Shown here in pieces: positions 37,503-46,800 of a stretch of DNA of 64,000 bases. Location: positions 88,400 to 152,399 of the forward strand of contig JACCXN010000020.1 in NCBI GenBank assembly GCA_013696965.1. The letters are read 5' to 3'. The DNA is from Bacteroidota bacterium (GTDB lineage Bacteria > Bacteroidota > Bacteroidia > JACCXN01). The first letter of the stretch is position 1; every line of letters starts with the position of its first letter. The position numbers and the translations under genes were made by a program. The notes under the pieces were generated by a model. That model had not been told where the DNA came from. It made no database searches and worked only from the letters and a program-made list of their open reading frames with translations.

Positions 37503-38186
37503 ATGAAAGTCATCAATAAAATATCAAAAAAAAATAATATTGGTGCAGGTTTTTATACTGTGTCCGATATAAGTAACCTGCTTGGCATGCCTCAACCCAA
37601 AGTAAGAAGGTATTTAAAAGAGTATTGGGATAATCGTCTCGGCAGAAAACTTTTTAATGACACTTACACTTGGGAAAATTCAAAAAAGACAAAGGCTGTA
37701 AATTTTTATGTGCTAATAGAACTCTTTACATGCTTTCAATTGCAGGAACTTGGTGTTTCTATACAGAAAATTGTAAAAGCACGTGAAGCAATAGCAACCG
37801 AGTTGAATACACAATATCCTTTTGCATCAGCTGGTGTTTTAACCAACGGGAAACGTATTTGGTATGAAGTTAACGACAGTGTTATAAATGCTGACGGCAG
37901 CCGACAATCAAATCTGATTGGGATTATTAAAGAATTTGCAAGTAAAATTGAGTTTAATGACCAAAATTTAGCTGAAAGATTTTATCCTGCGGGCAAAAAG
38001 AATAGTGTAATTGTTGACCCCCATCACCAATTTGGACTTCCTGTTATTAAAGGAACTAATATTAATACCGAAATAATTCTTTCTTTGCTTGAAAGCGGGG
38101 AAAAGATAGAAAGCATTAAAGTTCTTTATGACCTTTCAAATAAGGAAGTGAAGGATGTTATTGAATTTTACCATTTAGCAGGGTGA
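37503..38186 (+). CDS. Antitoxin with MerR-like N-terminus and C-terminal DUF433 domain
   Basis: A 227-aa protein. Residues 20 to 80 look like a winged helix-turn-helix of the MerR type (YTVSDISNLLGMPQPKVRRYLKEYW). The C-terminal 65 residues fit DUF433 (VDPHHQFGLPVIKGTNINTEIIL, then NKEVKDVIEFY), the domain of antitoxins that pair with DUF5615 PIN-like toxins. It would bind DNA at its N-terminus and neutralise the toxin at its C-terminus. Its TGA overlaps the GTG of the toxin by four bases (GTGA), so they are translationally coupled. The palindrome at 37353-37374 is a candidate operator. Confidence 0.82.
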   Translation: MKVINKISKKNNIGAGFYTVSDISNLLGMPQPKVRRYLKEYWDNRLGRKLFNDTYTWENSKKTKAVNFYVLIELFTCFQLQELGVSIQKIVKAREAIATELNTQYPFASAGVLTNGKRIWYEVNDSVINADGSRQSNLIGIIKEFASKIEFNDQNLAERFYPAGKKNSVIVDPHHQFGLPVIKGTNINTEIILSLLESGEKIESIKVLYDLSNKEVKDVIEFYHLAG

Positions 38187-38581
38187 TAACTATTTATCTT
38201 GATGAGAACCTTTCTCATTTTGTGGCTCATGCTCTTAATTCTCTGAACAAAGGTTACTTTAAAGATATACAGGTTCTTTCAACTATTGAAAAATTCGGCA
38301 GAGGGGTAAAGGATGAGGATTTAATTCCTGAAATAGGTAAGGAAGGAGGTGTTTTAATAACCCGTGATATTCGCATTCAAAGAACCCATTTACAATGGGA
38401 ACTTTGTCACGAGTATAAACTGGGAATGTTTTTTTTAACCTTGCCTAAAGGACATACCAGACATTGGGATTTGGTAAAAGCATTAGTTAACCAATGGGAA
38501 GAAATAGCTGAAATTGCCAAAAATAAACGTATTCCTTTTGGTTACAGAGTGCATCTTAAAAAAGTAGAAATTTTAAAATAA
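38183..38581 (+). CDS. DUF5615 PIN-like toxin
   Basis: A 132-aa protein starting at GTG 38183. The N-terminal ITIYLDENLSHFVAHAL and the central GVLITRDIRIQR are the acidic-residue strands of the PIN-like/Mut7-C superfamily, whose members cut RNA; D7 and E8 and the Asp in TRD are likely metal ligands. The gene begins inside the stop codon of the DUF433 antitoxin. Toxin activity has not been shown for this protein and is inferred from family and context. A perfect 51-nt palindrome lies 69 bases downstream. Confidence 0.8.
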   Translation: MITIYLDENLSHFVAHALNSLNKGYFKDIQVLSTIEKFGRGVKDEDLIPEIGKEGGVLITRDIRIQRTHLQWELCHEYKLGMFFLTLPKGHTRHWDLVKALVNQWEEIAEIAKNKRIPFGYRVHLKKVEILK

Positions 38582-38650
38582 AAAAGGGTAATTATTTTAA
38601 AATAGTAATTGGCTTCCCGCTCGGAAAGACAGGTATTCCAAGGATTTTAG

Positions 38651-38701
38651 TTAGGTATTGAGTAAGGTGGCGGCTTTGCCGCCACCTTACTCAATACCTA
38701 A
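38651..38701. terminator. Perfect 24-bp palindrome with 3-base loop after the toxin gene
   Basis: Arms 38651-38674 and 38678-38701 are exact reverse complements (core GTAAGGTGGCGGC partner GCCGCCACCTTAC), enclosing TTT. It lies between the toxin gene and the convergent nuclease-like gene, so a bidirectional terminator is one reading. It lacks a T-run, and its perfection suggests a repetitive element or mobile-element end instead. Confidence 0.5.
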
Positions 38702-38776
38702 ACATATGTTCCTCACCTTCAATGTTCTTCCGAATGAAACGAAGCATAGTGAGAATCCTTTATTTTTCACCAGACC

Positions 38777-40090
38777 TTAATGATTCTTTATCATTTTCCT
38801 ACTAAAGAATGAGCCATCTCTATTAATGATCTTAATTAAATACATTCCTTTTTCAAAGCCCATTACATCTGATTTAAGGAAAAAAATTCCATTTCCACCA
38901 CTTAAATTCTCTTTTAAAACAAGTTTTCCTCCTAAGTTTGTTATTTCCACTGAACTCAAATTGCAGTCAAAGCAATTGATTTTTAATTCCAAAAAATCAG
39001 TAACCGGATTAATGAAAGTGATTTCTGCCTTTCTTTTAACTTTTTCCTTGTTGCTTAAAACTGCATCCACTTCCAGATCAAGATAAACGGGATAATGGTC
39101 CGACATTTCATAAATTGCATTGATTACATTTTGAGGGGCAGAAATATTCGGAGGATCAGTAACGGATTGCTTAAATCTATTTCCATCCTGCCCTGGTATA
39201 GTATGGCTGTCTGTGACATACTTCACTTTTAACAAATCATTATTAATTGCTTGCGAAACAAGTATAAAATCAAAACGATCATCCGTTCCACCACTGGCAA
39301 AGCAACCATTATTTGTATTGCTAACAACACGTGTGGATTGAGTATGGATACTGGCAAAATCAGAATTATTATACCAGGTTCCCAGTTGATTTATGGGATC
39401 GTAAAATCTTAAAGCAGGGTTAGTATTGCTAACTAAATTAACAAATGAAGTTTCATTGCTACTCCTGACATTAAAATCACCTGAAAAAATATAGTTTGCA
39501 GGAGTATCTTTTCCATTTAAATGTTCCATTAATGCCTCTGTTTCCAGCGCCCTGCTTAATTGGTTTGCAGATGAACTTCCGGCTTTAAGGTGAGCCACAA
39601 TAAAAGTAATGAAAATTGTATCATTTGACTGGGCTAAATCAGCATCTTTGAAATAAAGTGTATACAAATCAATAATTCTTGCAAGAGCATTGTTATTACT
39701 ATCTTTTGTGACTTGTTCCTGGGAATAAAGTACTAATTTCTCTGTATTGAAATAAAGCATATTTACAATATCAGAAAATCCGTTGTTGGTTGAAAGGCCT
39801 CTTTCATACTTTCCGGGGTTATCCGAGTTCAAAACATTTTCAAGGATCCTTGAGGCATTTGTATTTCCAGCTCCCAGTTCATTTACACAAAACACATCAG
39901 GGTGAATATAATCTACCAGCGTTTTTAAATATGCATCTTTAAAATCAGGATTATTTCCAGTAATAGGGCACCAGGAGGGATATGAGCCATAATACAAAAG
40001 GTTGTATTGCATAATTCTTAATGATGTTTGGGAAAAAGCAGAAAAAAAAGCAGTTGAAAACAGTAAAAAAGAAAATAAAATTCTTTTCAT
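38777..40090 (-). CDS. Secreted endonuclease/exonuclease/phosphatase family protein with T9SS type A sorting domain
   Basis: A 437-aa protein counted from the Met at 40090, which begins a normal signal peptide (KRILFSFLLFSTAFFSAFS); an upstream Met at 40138 gives a hydrophilic leader and is less likely. The EEP fold shows QYNLLYYG, FCVNELGA, SGDFNVRS and SDHYPVYLD. The last 80 residues (INPVTDFLELKI through GMYLIKIINRDGSFFSRKMIK) are a type A T9SS sorting domain, so the protein should be exported through the type IX system and kept at or released from the cell surface. It could digest extracellular DNA or act as a phosphodiesterase; the substrate is unknown. Confidence 0.87.
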   Translation of the reverse strand: MKRILFSFLLFSTAFFSAFSQTSLRIMQYNLLYYGSYPSWCPITGNNPDFKDAYLKTLVDYIHPDVFCVNELGAGNTNASRILENVLNSDNPGKYERGLSTNNGFSDIVNMLYFNTEKLVLYSQEQVTKDSNNNALARIIDLYTLYFKDADLAQSNDTIFITFIVAHLKAGSSSANQLSRALETEALMEHLNGKDTPANYIFSGDFNVRSSNETSFVNLVSNTNPALRFYDPINQLGTWYNNSDFASIHTQSTRVVSNTNNGCFASGGTDDRFDFILVSQAINNDLLKVKYVTDSHTIPGQDGNRFKQSVTDPPNISAPQNVINAIYEMSDHYPVYLDLEVDAVLSNKEKVKRKAEITFINPVTDFLELKINCFDCNLSSVEITNLGGKLVLKENLSGGNGIFFLKSDVMGFEKGMYLIKIINRDGSFFSRKMIKNH

Positions 40091-40236
40091 TTGAGTTGTA
40101 ATTTTTGACCAATTTATAACTAATTCAGGCATTTCCAATAATCCATCATCAATTTTTCAATAAACAAGGCATTTTGGCAGAATTAATTCTTTAACTATAA
40201 ATAATAAGGGCATAATGGACATTAAAAAAAATCCGT

Positions 40237-40244
40237 TAATTTTG
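40237..40244 (+). promoter_or_regulatory. -7 box (TAATTTTG) before the deoxyhypusine synthase-like gene
   Basis: TAATTTTG fits TAnnTTTG and lies 28 bases before ATG 40273. No TTG is seen at the usual -33 distance. Confidence 0.4.
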
Positions 40245-40272
40245 CGCAAATTTAAAACGAAAACCCAAGAGA

Positions 40273-41247
40273 ATGAAAAGAGGACCAATTTCAGAATTTA
40301 TTGAAAAGCATTATTTGCATTTCAACTCTGCAGCACTTGTGGATGCAGCAAAAGGATATGAAACGCATTTAACAGAAGGCGGAAAAATGATGCTTACTCT
40401 TGCCGGAGCTATGAGTACTGCTGAACTTGGCAAATCACTTGCTGAAATGATCAGGCAAGGTAAAATTGATATTATTTCATGTACAGGGGCAAATCTTGAA
40501 GAAGATATTATGAACCTTGTTGCACACAGCCATTATAAAAGGGTACCAAACTACAGGGATTTAAGCCCACAGGAGGAATGGGATCTTTTGGAAAACGGTT
40601 TTAACCGGGTAACTGATACTTGCATTCCAGAGGAAGAGGCTTTTAGAAGGATACAAAAACATATTTTCAGACAATGGAAAGAGGCAGAAGACAAGGGTGA
40701 AAGATATTTTCCACATGAATTCATGTATAAGCTTTTGCTTTCAGGGGATATGAAAGAACATTATGAAATTGACCCAAAAGATAGTTGGATGATAGCTGCG
40801 GCAGAAAGAAACTTGCCAATTATTTGTCCGGGCTGGGAGGACTCTACCATGGGCAATATTTTTGCATCTTATTGCATAAAAGCCCAGTTAAAGGCATCCA
40901 CAATGAAGTCGGGTATTGAATATATGATGTGGCTGGCTGATTGGTATACTGCAAATGCCGGGGGGAAAGGGATTGGATTTTTTCAGATCGGTGGTGGAAT
41001 AGCAGGAGATTTTCCAATTTGCGTAGTACCAATGCTTTATCAGGATATGGAAAGAACAGATACGCCTTTTTGGAGTTACTTTTGTCAAATTTCTGATTCA
41101 ACCACAAGTTATGGTTCTTATTCCGGTGCTGTTCCCAATGAAAAAATCACTTGGGGAAAGCTTGATATTACAACTCCCAAGTTTGTCATAGAATCTGATG
41201 CTACAATTGTGGCCCCATTGGTTTTTGCCTGGGTTCTTGGTTGGTAG
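40273..41247 (+). CDS. Deoxyhypusine synthase-like protein
   Basis: A 324-aa protein of the deoxyhypusine synthase family. SCTGANLEEDI, PIICPGWEDSTMGN, IGFFQIGGGIAGDFPI and the catalytic lysine block ITWGKL (K296) all line up with eukaryotic and archaeal enzymes, which make the hypusine precursor on eIF5A from spermidine. Bacteria have no eIF5A, and bacterial relatives are thought to act on polyamines (homospermidine-type or agmatine-type chemistry) or on other proteins. The retained lysine implies that the enzyme still forms the imine intermediate. The gene stands alone between the nuclease-like gene (divergent) and the DAHP synthase gene. Confidence 0.9.
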   Translation: MKRGPISEFIEKHYLHFNSAALVDAAKGYETHLTEGGKMMLTLAGAMSTAELGKSLAEMIRQGKIDIISCTGANLEEDIMNLVAHSHYKRVPNYRDLSPQEEWDLLENGFNRVTDTCIPEEEAFRRIQKHIFRQWKEAEDKGERYFPHEFMYKLLLSGDMKEHYEIDPKDSWMIAAAERNLPIICPGWEDSTMGNIFASYCIKAQLKASTMKSGIEYMMWLADWYTANAGGKGIGFFQIGGGIAGDFPICVVPMLYQDMERTDTPFWSYFCQISDSTTSYGSYSGAVPNEKITWGKLDITTPKFVIESDATIVAPLVFAWVLGW

Positions 41248-41447
41248 TTATTGGTATTAATCCTTTTGGGAGATTGATATTGAATTTGGCTTCTTATTGT
41301 CAAAAAGGGTTAATGTTATCTACTTAACAATCGCCTTAAGTGATTGTTAGGAAGATTTGTTTCACATTTCAATTTGAGATTTATTGACTATCAGAAAAGG
41401 TTGAAAAAAGTATTCGATTTTTTTTGTCCTTAATAAAAATTATAGAA

Positions 41448-41481
41448 TTTGTTAAAGTAAGCCTTACAGATCTTACCTTTG
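41448..41481 (+). promoter_or_regulatory. Complete Bacteroidetes promoter of the DAHP synthase/chorismate mutase gene
   Basis: TTTG (41448-41451), 22 bases, then TACCTTTG (41474-41481): both elements and the 17-23 base spacing match the consensus. Only nine bases separate the -7 box from ATG 41491, so the message should have almost no leader. The in-frame TTG at 41479 lies in the box and is ruled out as a start. Confidence 0.65.
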
Positions 41482-41490
41482 CTAAATCTG

Positions 41491-42603
41491 ATGAAATTAG
41501 ATTTAACCATTACTCCTTTAAATTCCTGGATTGCCGGTGCAGGCAAACCCTTAATTATAAGCGGCCCCTGCAGTGCTGAAACTGAAAACCAGGTTTTAGA
41601 AACAGCCAAAGCTATAGCAAAAACAGGCACCAGTACAATTTTCAGGGCAGGAATATGGAAACCCCGAACACGCCCAAATGCATTTGAAGGTATTGGGGTA
41701 AAAGGATTGCCCTGGCTAAAAAGGGTAAAACAAGAAACAGGTTTATTGATTGCTACTGAAGTGGCCAATGCTTATCATGTAGAAGAATGCCTTAAATATG
41801 GTATTGACATGGTTTGGATTGGCGCCAGAACCACTGCAAACCCATTTTCAGTTCAAGAAATAGCTGATGCTTTAAAAGGTGTTGACATTCCGGTTTTTGT
41901 AAAAAATCCAATTCATCCTGATCTTCAATTGTGGATAGGTGCCCTGGAAAGGATAAACAAAGCAGGAATTACCAAGCTTGCTGCCATTCACCGGGGTTTT
42001 CATTCTTATATTGAAAAATTATACCGCAACACTCCAAACTGGGAATTGGCCATAGAATTAAAAATGCTTTGTCCTGAATTGCCTTTAATATGTGATCCAA
42101 GCCACATATGCGGGAACACCACTTTGCTTTTTTCTGTGGCCCAAAAAGCCATGGATTTAGATATGGATGGGCTAATGATTGAATCTCATTGCGCACCCCA
42201 AACAGCATTAAGCGACAAAGATCAGCAAATAACTCCTGATGAATTATTAGAACTGGTTTCAGAGTTGGTAATTCGAGATGCTTCATCAAAAAATGTTTTA
42301 TTTAAAAACAAGCTAGAGGAACTAAGAAGCCAGATAGACAATGTAGATGAAGAAATATTGCTGGCAATGGCAGAAAGGATGATAATTGTGAAGGAAATAG
42401 GAGAATATAAAAAGGAAAACAGTGTTACTATACTGCAAATAAAACGATGGAATAAAATTCTTAAAAATCAACTCAAAACTGCTGAAAAAACAGGGCTGAG
42501 CAAAGAATTCATAAAAGACCTTTACCTGCTTGTTCACAATGAATCCATAAGGATGCAAACTGAAATCATGAACAGAAAAGAGATGGAAATCAAGAAATCC
42601 TGA
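41491..42603 (+). CDS. Bifunctional DAHP synthase / chorismate mutase (AroG-PheA type)
   Basis: A 370-aa fusion protein counted from ATG 41491. Residues 1 to about 260 form the DAHP synthase of the KDPG-aldolase-like type (SGPCSAETENQVL, FRAGIWKPRTRPNAFEG, VKNPIHPDL, HRGF, CDPSHICGN). A chorismate mutase type II helix bundle follows (LEELRSQIDNVDEEILLAMAERM through LQIKRWNKIL). The pair catalyses the first shikimate step and the branch to phenylalanine and tyrosine; the fused mutase can serve as the feedback sensor. The upstream frame from TTG 41479 is not used, because a -7 box covers it. Confidence 0.95.
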   Translation: MKLDLTITPLNSWIAGAGKPLIISGPCSAETENQVLETAKAIAKTGTSTIFRAGIWKPRTRPNAFEGIGVKGLPWLKRVKQETGLLIATEVANAYHVEECLKYGIDMVWIGARTTANPFSVQEIADALKGVDIPVFVKNPIHPDLQLWIGALERINKAGITKLAAIHRGFHSYIEKLYRNTPNWELAIELKMLCPELPLICDPSHICGNTTLLFSVAQKAMDLDMDGLMIESHCAPQTALSDKDQQITPDELLELVSELVIRDASSKNVLFKNKLEELRSQIDNVDEEILLAMAERMIIVKEIGEYKKENSVTILQIKRWNKILKNQLKTAEKTGLSKEFIKDLYLLVHNESIRMQTEIMNRKEMEIKKS

Positions 42604-42946
42604 TTTTTTTCACATTTGGAATTTAAGCTAATTCTATAATACAGATCTCTAACAATCAAATACAAAATTAAGAAGCCAGGCAAAGCTAAATTTACCTTCT
42701 TGATAAGTTAAAATGTTCACTTAAATTAAGCCAATTATAGCGCATGCTGAATTAGCAATTATAGTATCAACGAACATTATCTTTAAATTCAAACTATATT
42801 ATTTTAAATAAAAGGGGGAAATTCCTTGCTAAACCGCTACAACTGCAATAAATAGTGAAAAAAATAAATTTTTTTCTGTTTTGATTTAAAATATTTTTAT
42901 ACCTTTCCGCTTAATTATCATACTACAAACCCAAAATTATTAAGAG
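42604..42946. other. Intergenic region, promoter-like box only
   Basis: About 340 AT-rich bases with no coding frame or strong hairpin. The near-consensus box TACCTTTC (42900-42907) with TTTTG at 42879-42883 (16 bases before) could drive the following gene with a leader of about 35 bases. Confidence 0.45.
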
Positions 42947-43669
42947 ATGAAAAAAAAATTATGCACAGCCATGGTTTTATGCGCTAGTTTTTTATTAACT
43001 ACAGTAAATGCACAAGAAGCAGAACATGTGGTTAAATTAAACATATTTGCATTGGCCTTAAACAATGTTTCTTTACAATATGAAAAACCATTTCATGATA
43101 GAATGTCAGTTTCACTTGGTGTTAGAATGCAGCTTCCGCGCACCTTGCCTAATGTTGTAGGTGGAACAGATGAAGGAAGTGGAACAATAGAATCAAGATT
43201 AACAGGTTATGCTTTAACTCCTGAATTTAGATTTTACACTGGAAGCAAGGGTGCCCCAAAAGGATTTTACCTGGCTCCTTACCTAAGATATACCAATTTT
43301 AAAATAGCTACTCAATCAGAATACAGAGACGATACAGGTGTTGATCGCAAATATGACCTAACCGGGAAATTTACTGGATTTGGCGGAGGATTAATGATTG
43401 GTATGCAATGGCTCATTGCTGATAAATTCTCTATTGACTGGTGGATTTTAGGAGGTCATTATGGTACTGCAAATGCAAAACTTTTTGGCGAAAACAAATC
43501 AGGTACCTGGTCTCAAAAAGAACAAGACGATATAAAAGCTGAATTACAAGCTTTCGATGTTCCTTTTGGTACTACTGATTATACAGTTACTTCTAAAGAA
43601 GCAGAATTAAACTGGAAAATGCCTTTTTTGGGATTACGTTCAGGACTTTGCCTAGGTTGGGCTTTCTAA
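42947..43669 (+). CDS. Outer membrane beta-barrel protein of unknown function
   Basis: A 240-aa protein with a signal peptide ending near TTVNA. Alternating beta patterns (GFYLAPYLRYTNF, GFGGGLMIGMQWLI), aromatic strand ends and a closing strand FLGLRSGLCLGWAF are typical of small Bacteroidetes porin-like barrels (DUF3575-like). No specific function can be given. A perfect terminator hairpin lies 12 bases after the stop. Confidence 0.75.
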   Translation: MKKKLCTAMVLCASFLLTTVNAQEAEHVVKLNIFALALNNVSLQYEKPFHDRMSVSLGVRMQLPRTLPNVVGGTDEGSGTIESRLTGYALTPEFRFYTGSKGAPKGFYLAPYLRYTNFKIATQSEYRDDTGVDRKYDLTGKFTGFGGGLMIGMQWLIADKFSIDWWILGGHYGTANAKLFGENKSGTWSQKEQDDIKAELQAFDVPFGTTDYTVTSKEAELNWKMPFLGLRSGLCLGWAF

Positions 43670-43680
43670 CTAACTTATAT

Positions 43681-43726
43681 AATGCATAAAAAAAGCCGGC
43701 TATTGTGCCGGCTTTTTTTATGCATT
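43681..43726. terminator. Bidirectional terminator between the barrel gene and pyruvate carboxylase
   Basis: Arms 43681-43700 and 43707-43726 are perfectly complementary over 20 bases (core AGCCGGC / GCCGGCT), with loop TATTGT. A-run and T-run at the outer stem give a U-tract in either direction. It lies in the convergent gap. Confidence 0.92.
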
Positions 43727-43817
43727 GAAATTAAAACAACAACATGCAACTTAATTTAAAAAATAAAAAATAAAAAATTACGGGGTGTGCTAATTTCCAT
43801 TCTTTCTTCTAAATCAT

Positions 43818-46800
43818 TTAATGAGCAGATATTGGCTCCTTTTGCTTTTTTTGCTGCTTCTGGGTTTTAGCATCAATATATTCAACCTCCAGCACTAAAT
43901 CATCAGCCTCTGCAAGAGTTGATTCATTTAGAATTATCTTTTTTATCCTACATGGTTTATTTGCAGCAATTGTAGTTTCCATTTTCATTGCCTCAATAGT
44001 GAACAAAGGCGAATTTAATTGCACCTCATCCCCTTCTTTTACAAATACTTTAGCAATCAAGCCTTGTAAAGGAGTCCCAATTTCTTGTTCACTTGTTGCT
44101 TTTTTATTTGCTTTTACCTGAGTGACTGATTTATTGTCTTTTACTTCCACACTTCGGGTTTGGCCATTGAGTTTAAAATAGACAGTTCTGTTTCCATTTT
44201 CATCCGATTCACTAATGTATAAAAGCTTGACAATAATTGTTTTTCCATGGCTTATTTCAATAAGTGTTTCCTGGTTGTTGCTCATTCCATAGAAGAATTC
44301 TAAGGTAGGAATAACACTTACATTTCCATAAACCTGGTAATGTTTTAAATATTCCTCATAAACCTTAGGATAGAATTTCCAGGAAATAAAATCAAGAAAA
44401 CTTAGGTTCTTATTGAATTTATTTTTAAAATCCATGAATTCATTATCAAAATCTACCGGCTTTATATGTGCATTTGGCAATTCAGTATAGGGTTTTTCTT
44501 CCCTTAAAATCAATTTTTGCAACTCTTTTGGAAAACCTCCATAGGGTTGGCCCAAATCGCCTTTAAAAAAACTCTTTACAGATTCAGGAAAAGGAATTTT
44601 GTCGCCTTTTGTAAGAACATCTTCTTTTGACAAACCATTTGAAACCATGTATAAGGTCATATCTCCAACAACCTTTGATGAAGGAGTTACTTTAATTATA
44701 TCTCCAAACAATTCATTCACCTGTTGATATGTCTTTTTTATTTCATTCATTTTACTTCCCAATCCAAGAGACAAGGCCTGAGGTTTTAAATTGGAATATT
44801 GACCACCTGGAATTTCATGTTGAAAAACTTCGGCAGTTCCTGCTTTAAGCCCTGATTCAAAAGGATAATACCATTCCCTAACGGTTTCCCAGTAATTAGA
44901 ATGTGCATTTAAAGATTCCATGTTAAATTCCTGATTTCTTGGATGTCCTTTCAATGCTTCAACTAAGGAGTTAAAATTAGGCTGGGAAGTTAATCCAGAC
45001 ATAGAGCCAAGAGCCACATCAATAACATCCACACCAGCCTCAATGGCTTTTATATAGGTAGCAGATTGAATAGATGATGTATCATGAGTATGCAAATGAA
45101 TAGGGATGTCAACAGATTCCTTTAGTTTTGAAATCAGCTCGAATGCAGCATAAGGTTTTAATAATCCTGCCATATCTTTGATTGCAAGAATATGCGCTCC
45201 TTCATCCTCTAATTGTTTTGCCAGATCAAGGTAATATTGAATGTTGTATTTTGTCTTTGACTTATCCTGCAGGTCACCGGAATAGCAAATACATGCTTCT
45301 GCCAGGCCTCCGGTTCTTTCTCTAACAGCCTTAATGCTCACTTTCATGCTCTCCACCCAATTAAGTGAGTCGAAAATTCTAAAAACATCTACTCCTGTTT
45401 CCCAGGATTTTTCAATGAATTTTTCAACCAGGTTATCCGGGTAGGCTGTGTATCCAATGGCATTGGAGCCTCTAATTAACATTTGCAATAAAATGTTAGG
45501 GACTGCCTCTCTTAAGAGTTTAAGCCTTTGCCAGGGGCATTCATGCAAAAATCTTAATGCCACATCAAAAGTTGCTCCTCCCCATACTTCCATTGAAAAT
45601 ACCTGGGGATGGTTTTTTGCAAAACTCTCTGCAACCATTACCATATCCTTTGTTCGTAAACGTGTTGCAAGAAGGGACTGATGCGCATCACGAAAGGTAC
45701 AATCTGTATATTGAATTTGTTTTTGGTCTTTTAACCATTTGGAAAAATTAAGTGGACCCAGTTGATCCAGTAATTGCTTGGTTCCTGGTTTATATTCTGC
45801 GAGTTTATCAAATTCGGGGATTATTGGCATTTCAAAAACTTTTGCCTGATCAATGGTTTTAATATCAGAATTTCCATTCACGCATACATTAGCCAGAAAA
45901 CGTAAAGCTTTAGTTCCACTATCCGATTTTACTGATATATCAAGTAATTCAGCATGATCATCAATAAATTTCACAGTTGCGTTTCCATCCTGAAATACGG
46001 GGTGGTTTATTACATTTTCCAGGAATTGAATATTGTTTTTCACTCCCCTTATTCTGAATTCACTAAGGGCCCGGTGCAACCTTTGGCTTGCTCCTTTCAG
46101 GGTTCTTCCAGAGGCAGTAACTTTAGCAAGCATAGAATCAAAAAATGGTGAAATTTTCACACCTCCATAAGAACTTCCCTCGTCTATTCGAATTCCATAA
46201 CCTCCAGCATTTCTATAGGCAATGATGGTTCCATAATCGGGTTTAAAATCATTTTGCGGATCTTCGGTAGTAATACGGCATTGAATGGCAAAACCATTGC
46301 ATTTTATCTCTTTCTGTCCGGTAATGTATATGCCTGAGGAAGAAAGGGCATGTCCACTGGCAATTAAAATCTGGCTTCTTACAATATCAATACCTGTAAC
46401 TTCTTCAGTTACCGTATGTTCAACTTGTATTCTTGGGTTAACTTCAATAAAATAAATACTTCCATTTTTATCTACCAGGAATTCAACCGTACCAGCATTG
46501 TTATAATTGGCTTTATGAGCTATTTTTAAGGCATACTCATACAGCTTGTCTTTTATTTCCTGATGTAAATTAGGAGCAGGTGCAATTTCAACAACCTTTT
46601 GAAACCTTCTTTGTACAGAGCAATCCCGCTCATATAGGTGCACAATATTTCCATAATGATCGCCAAGAATTTGAACCTCAATATGCTTTGGACTATCAAT
46701 ATACTTTTCAATAAAAACAGTGTCATCACCAAAAGCATTGGAGGCTTCCCTTCTTGCTTCAGAAAAGGCTTTATCAAGGGTTTCTTCATTTCTAACAATG

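Noticed and set aside
41479-41490. TTG start for the DAHP synthase gene
   Set aside because: It overlaps the -7 box of a complete promoter, so it should not be transcribed.
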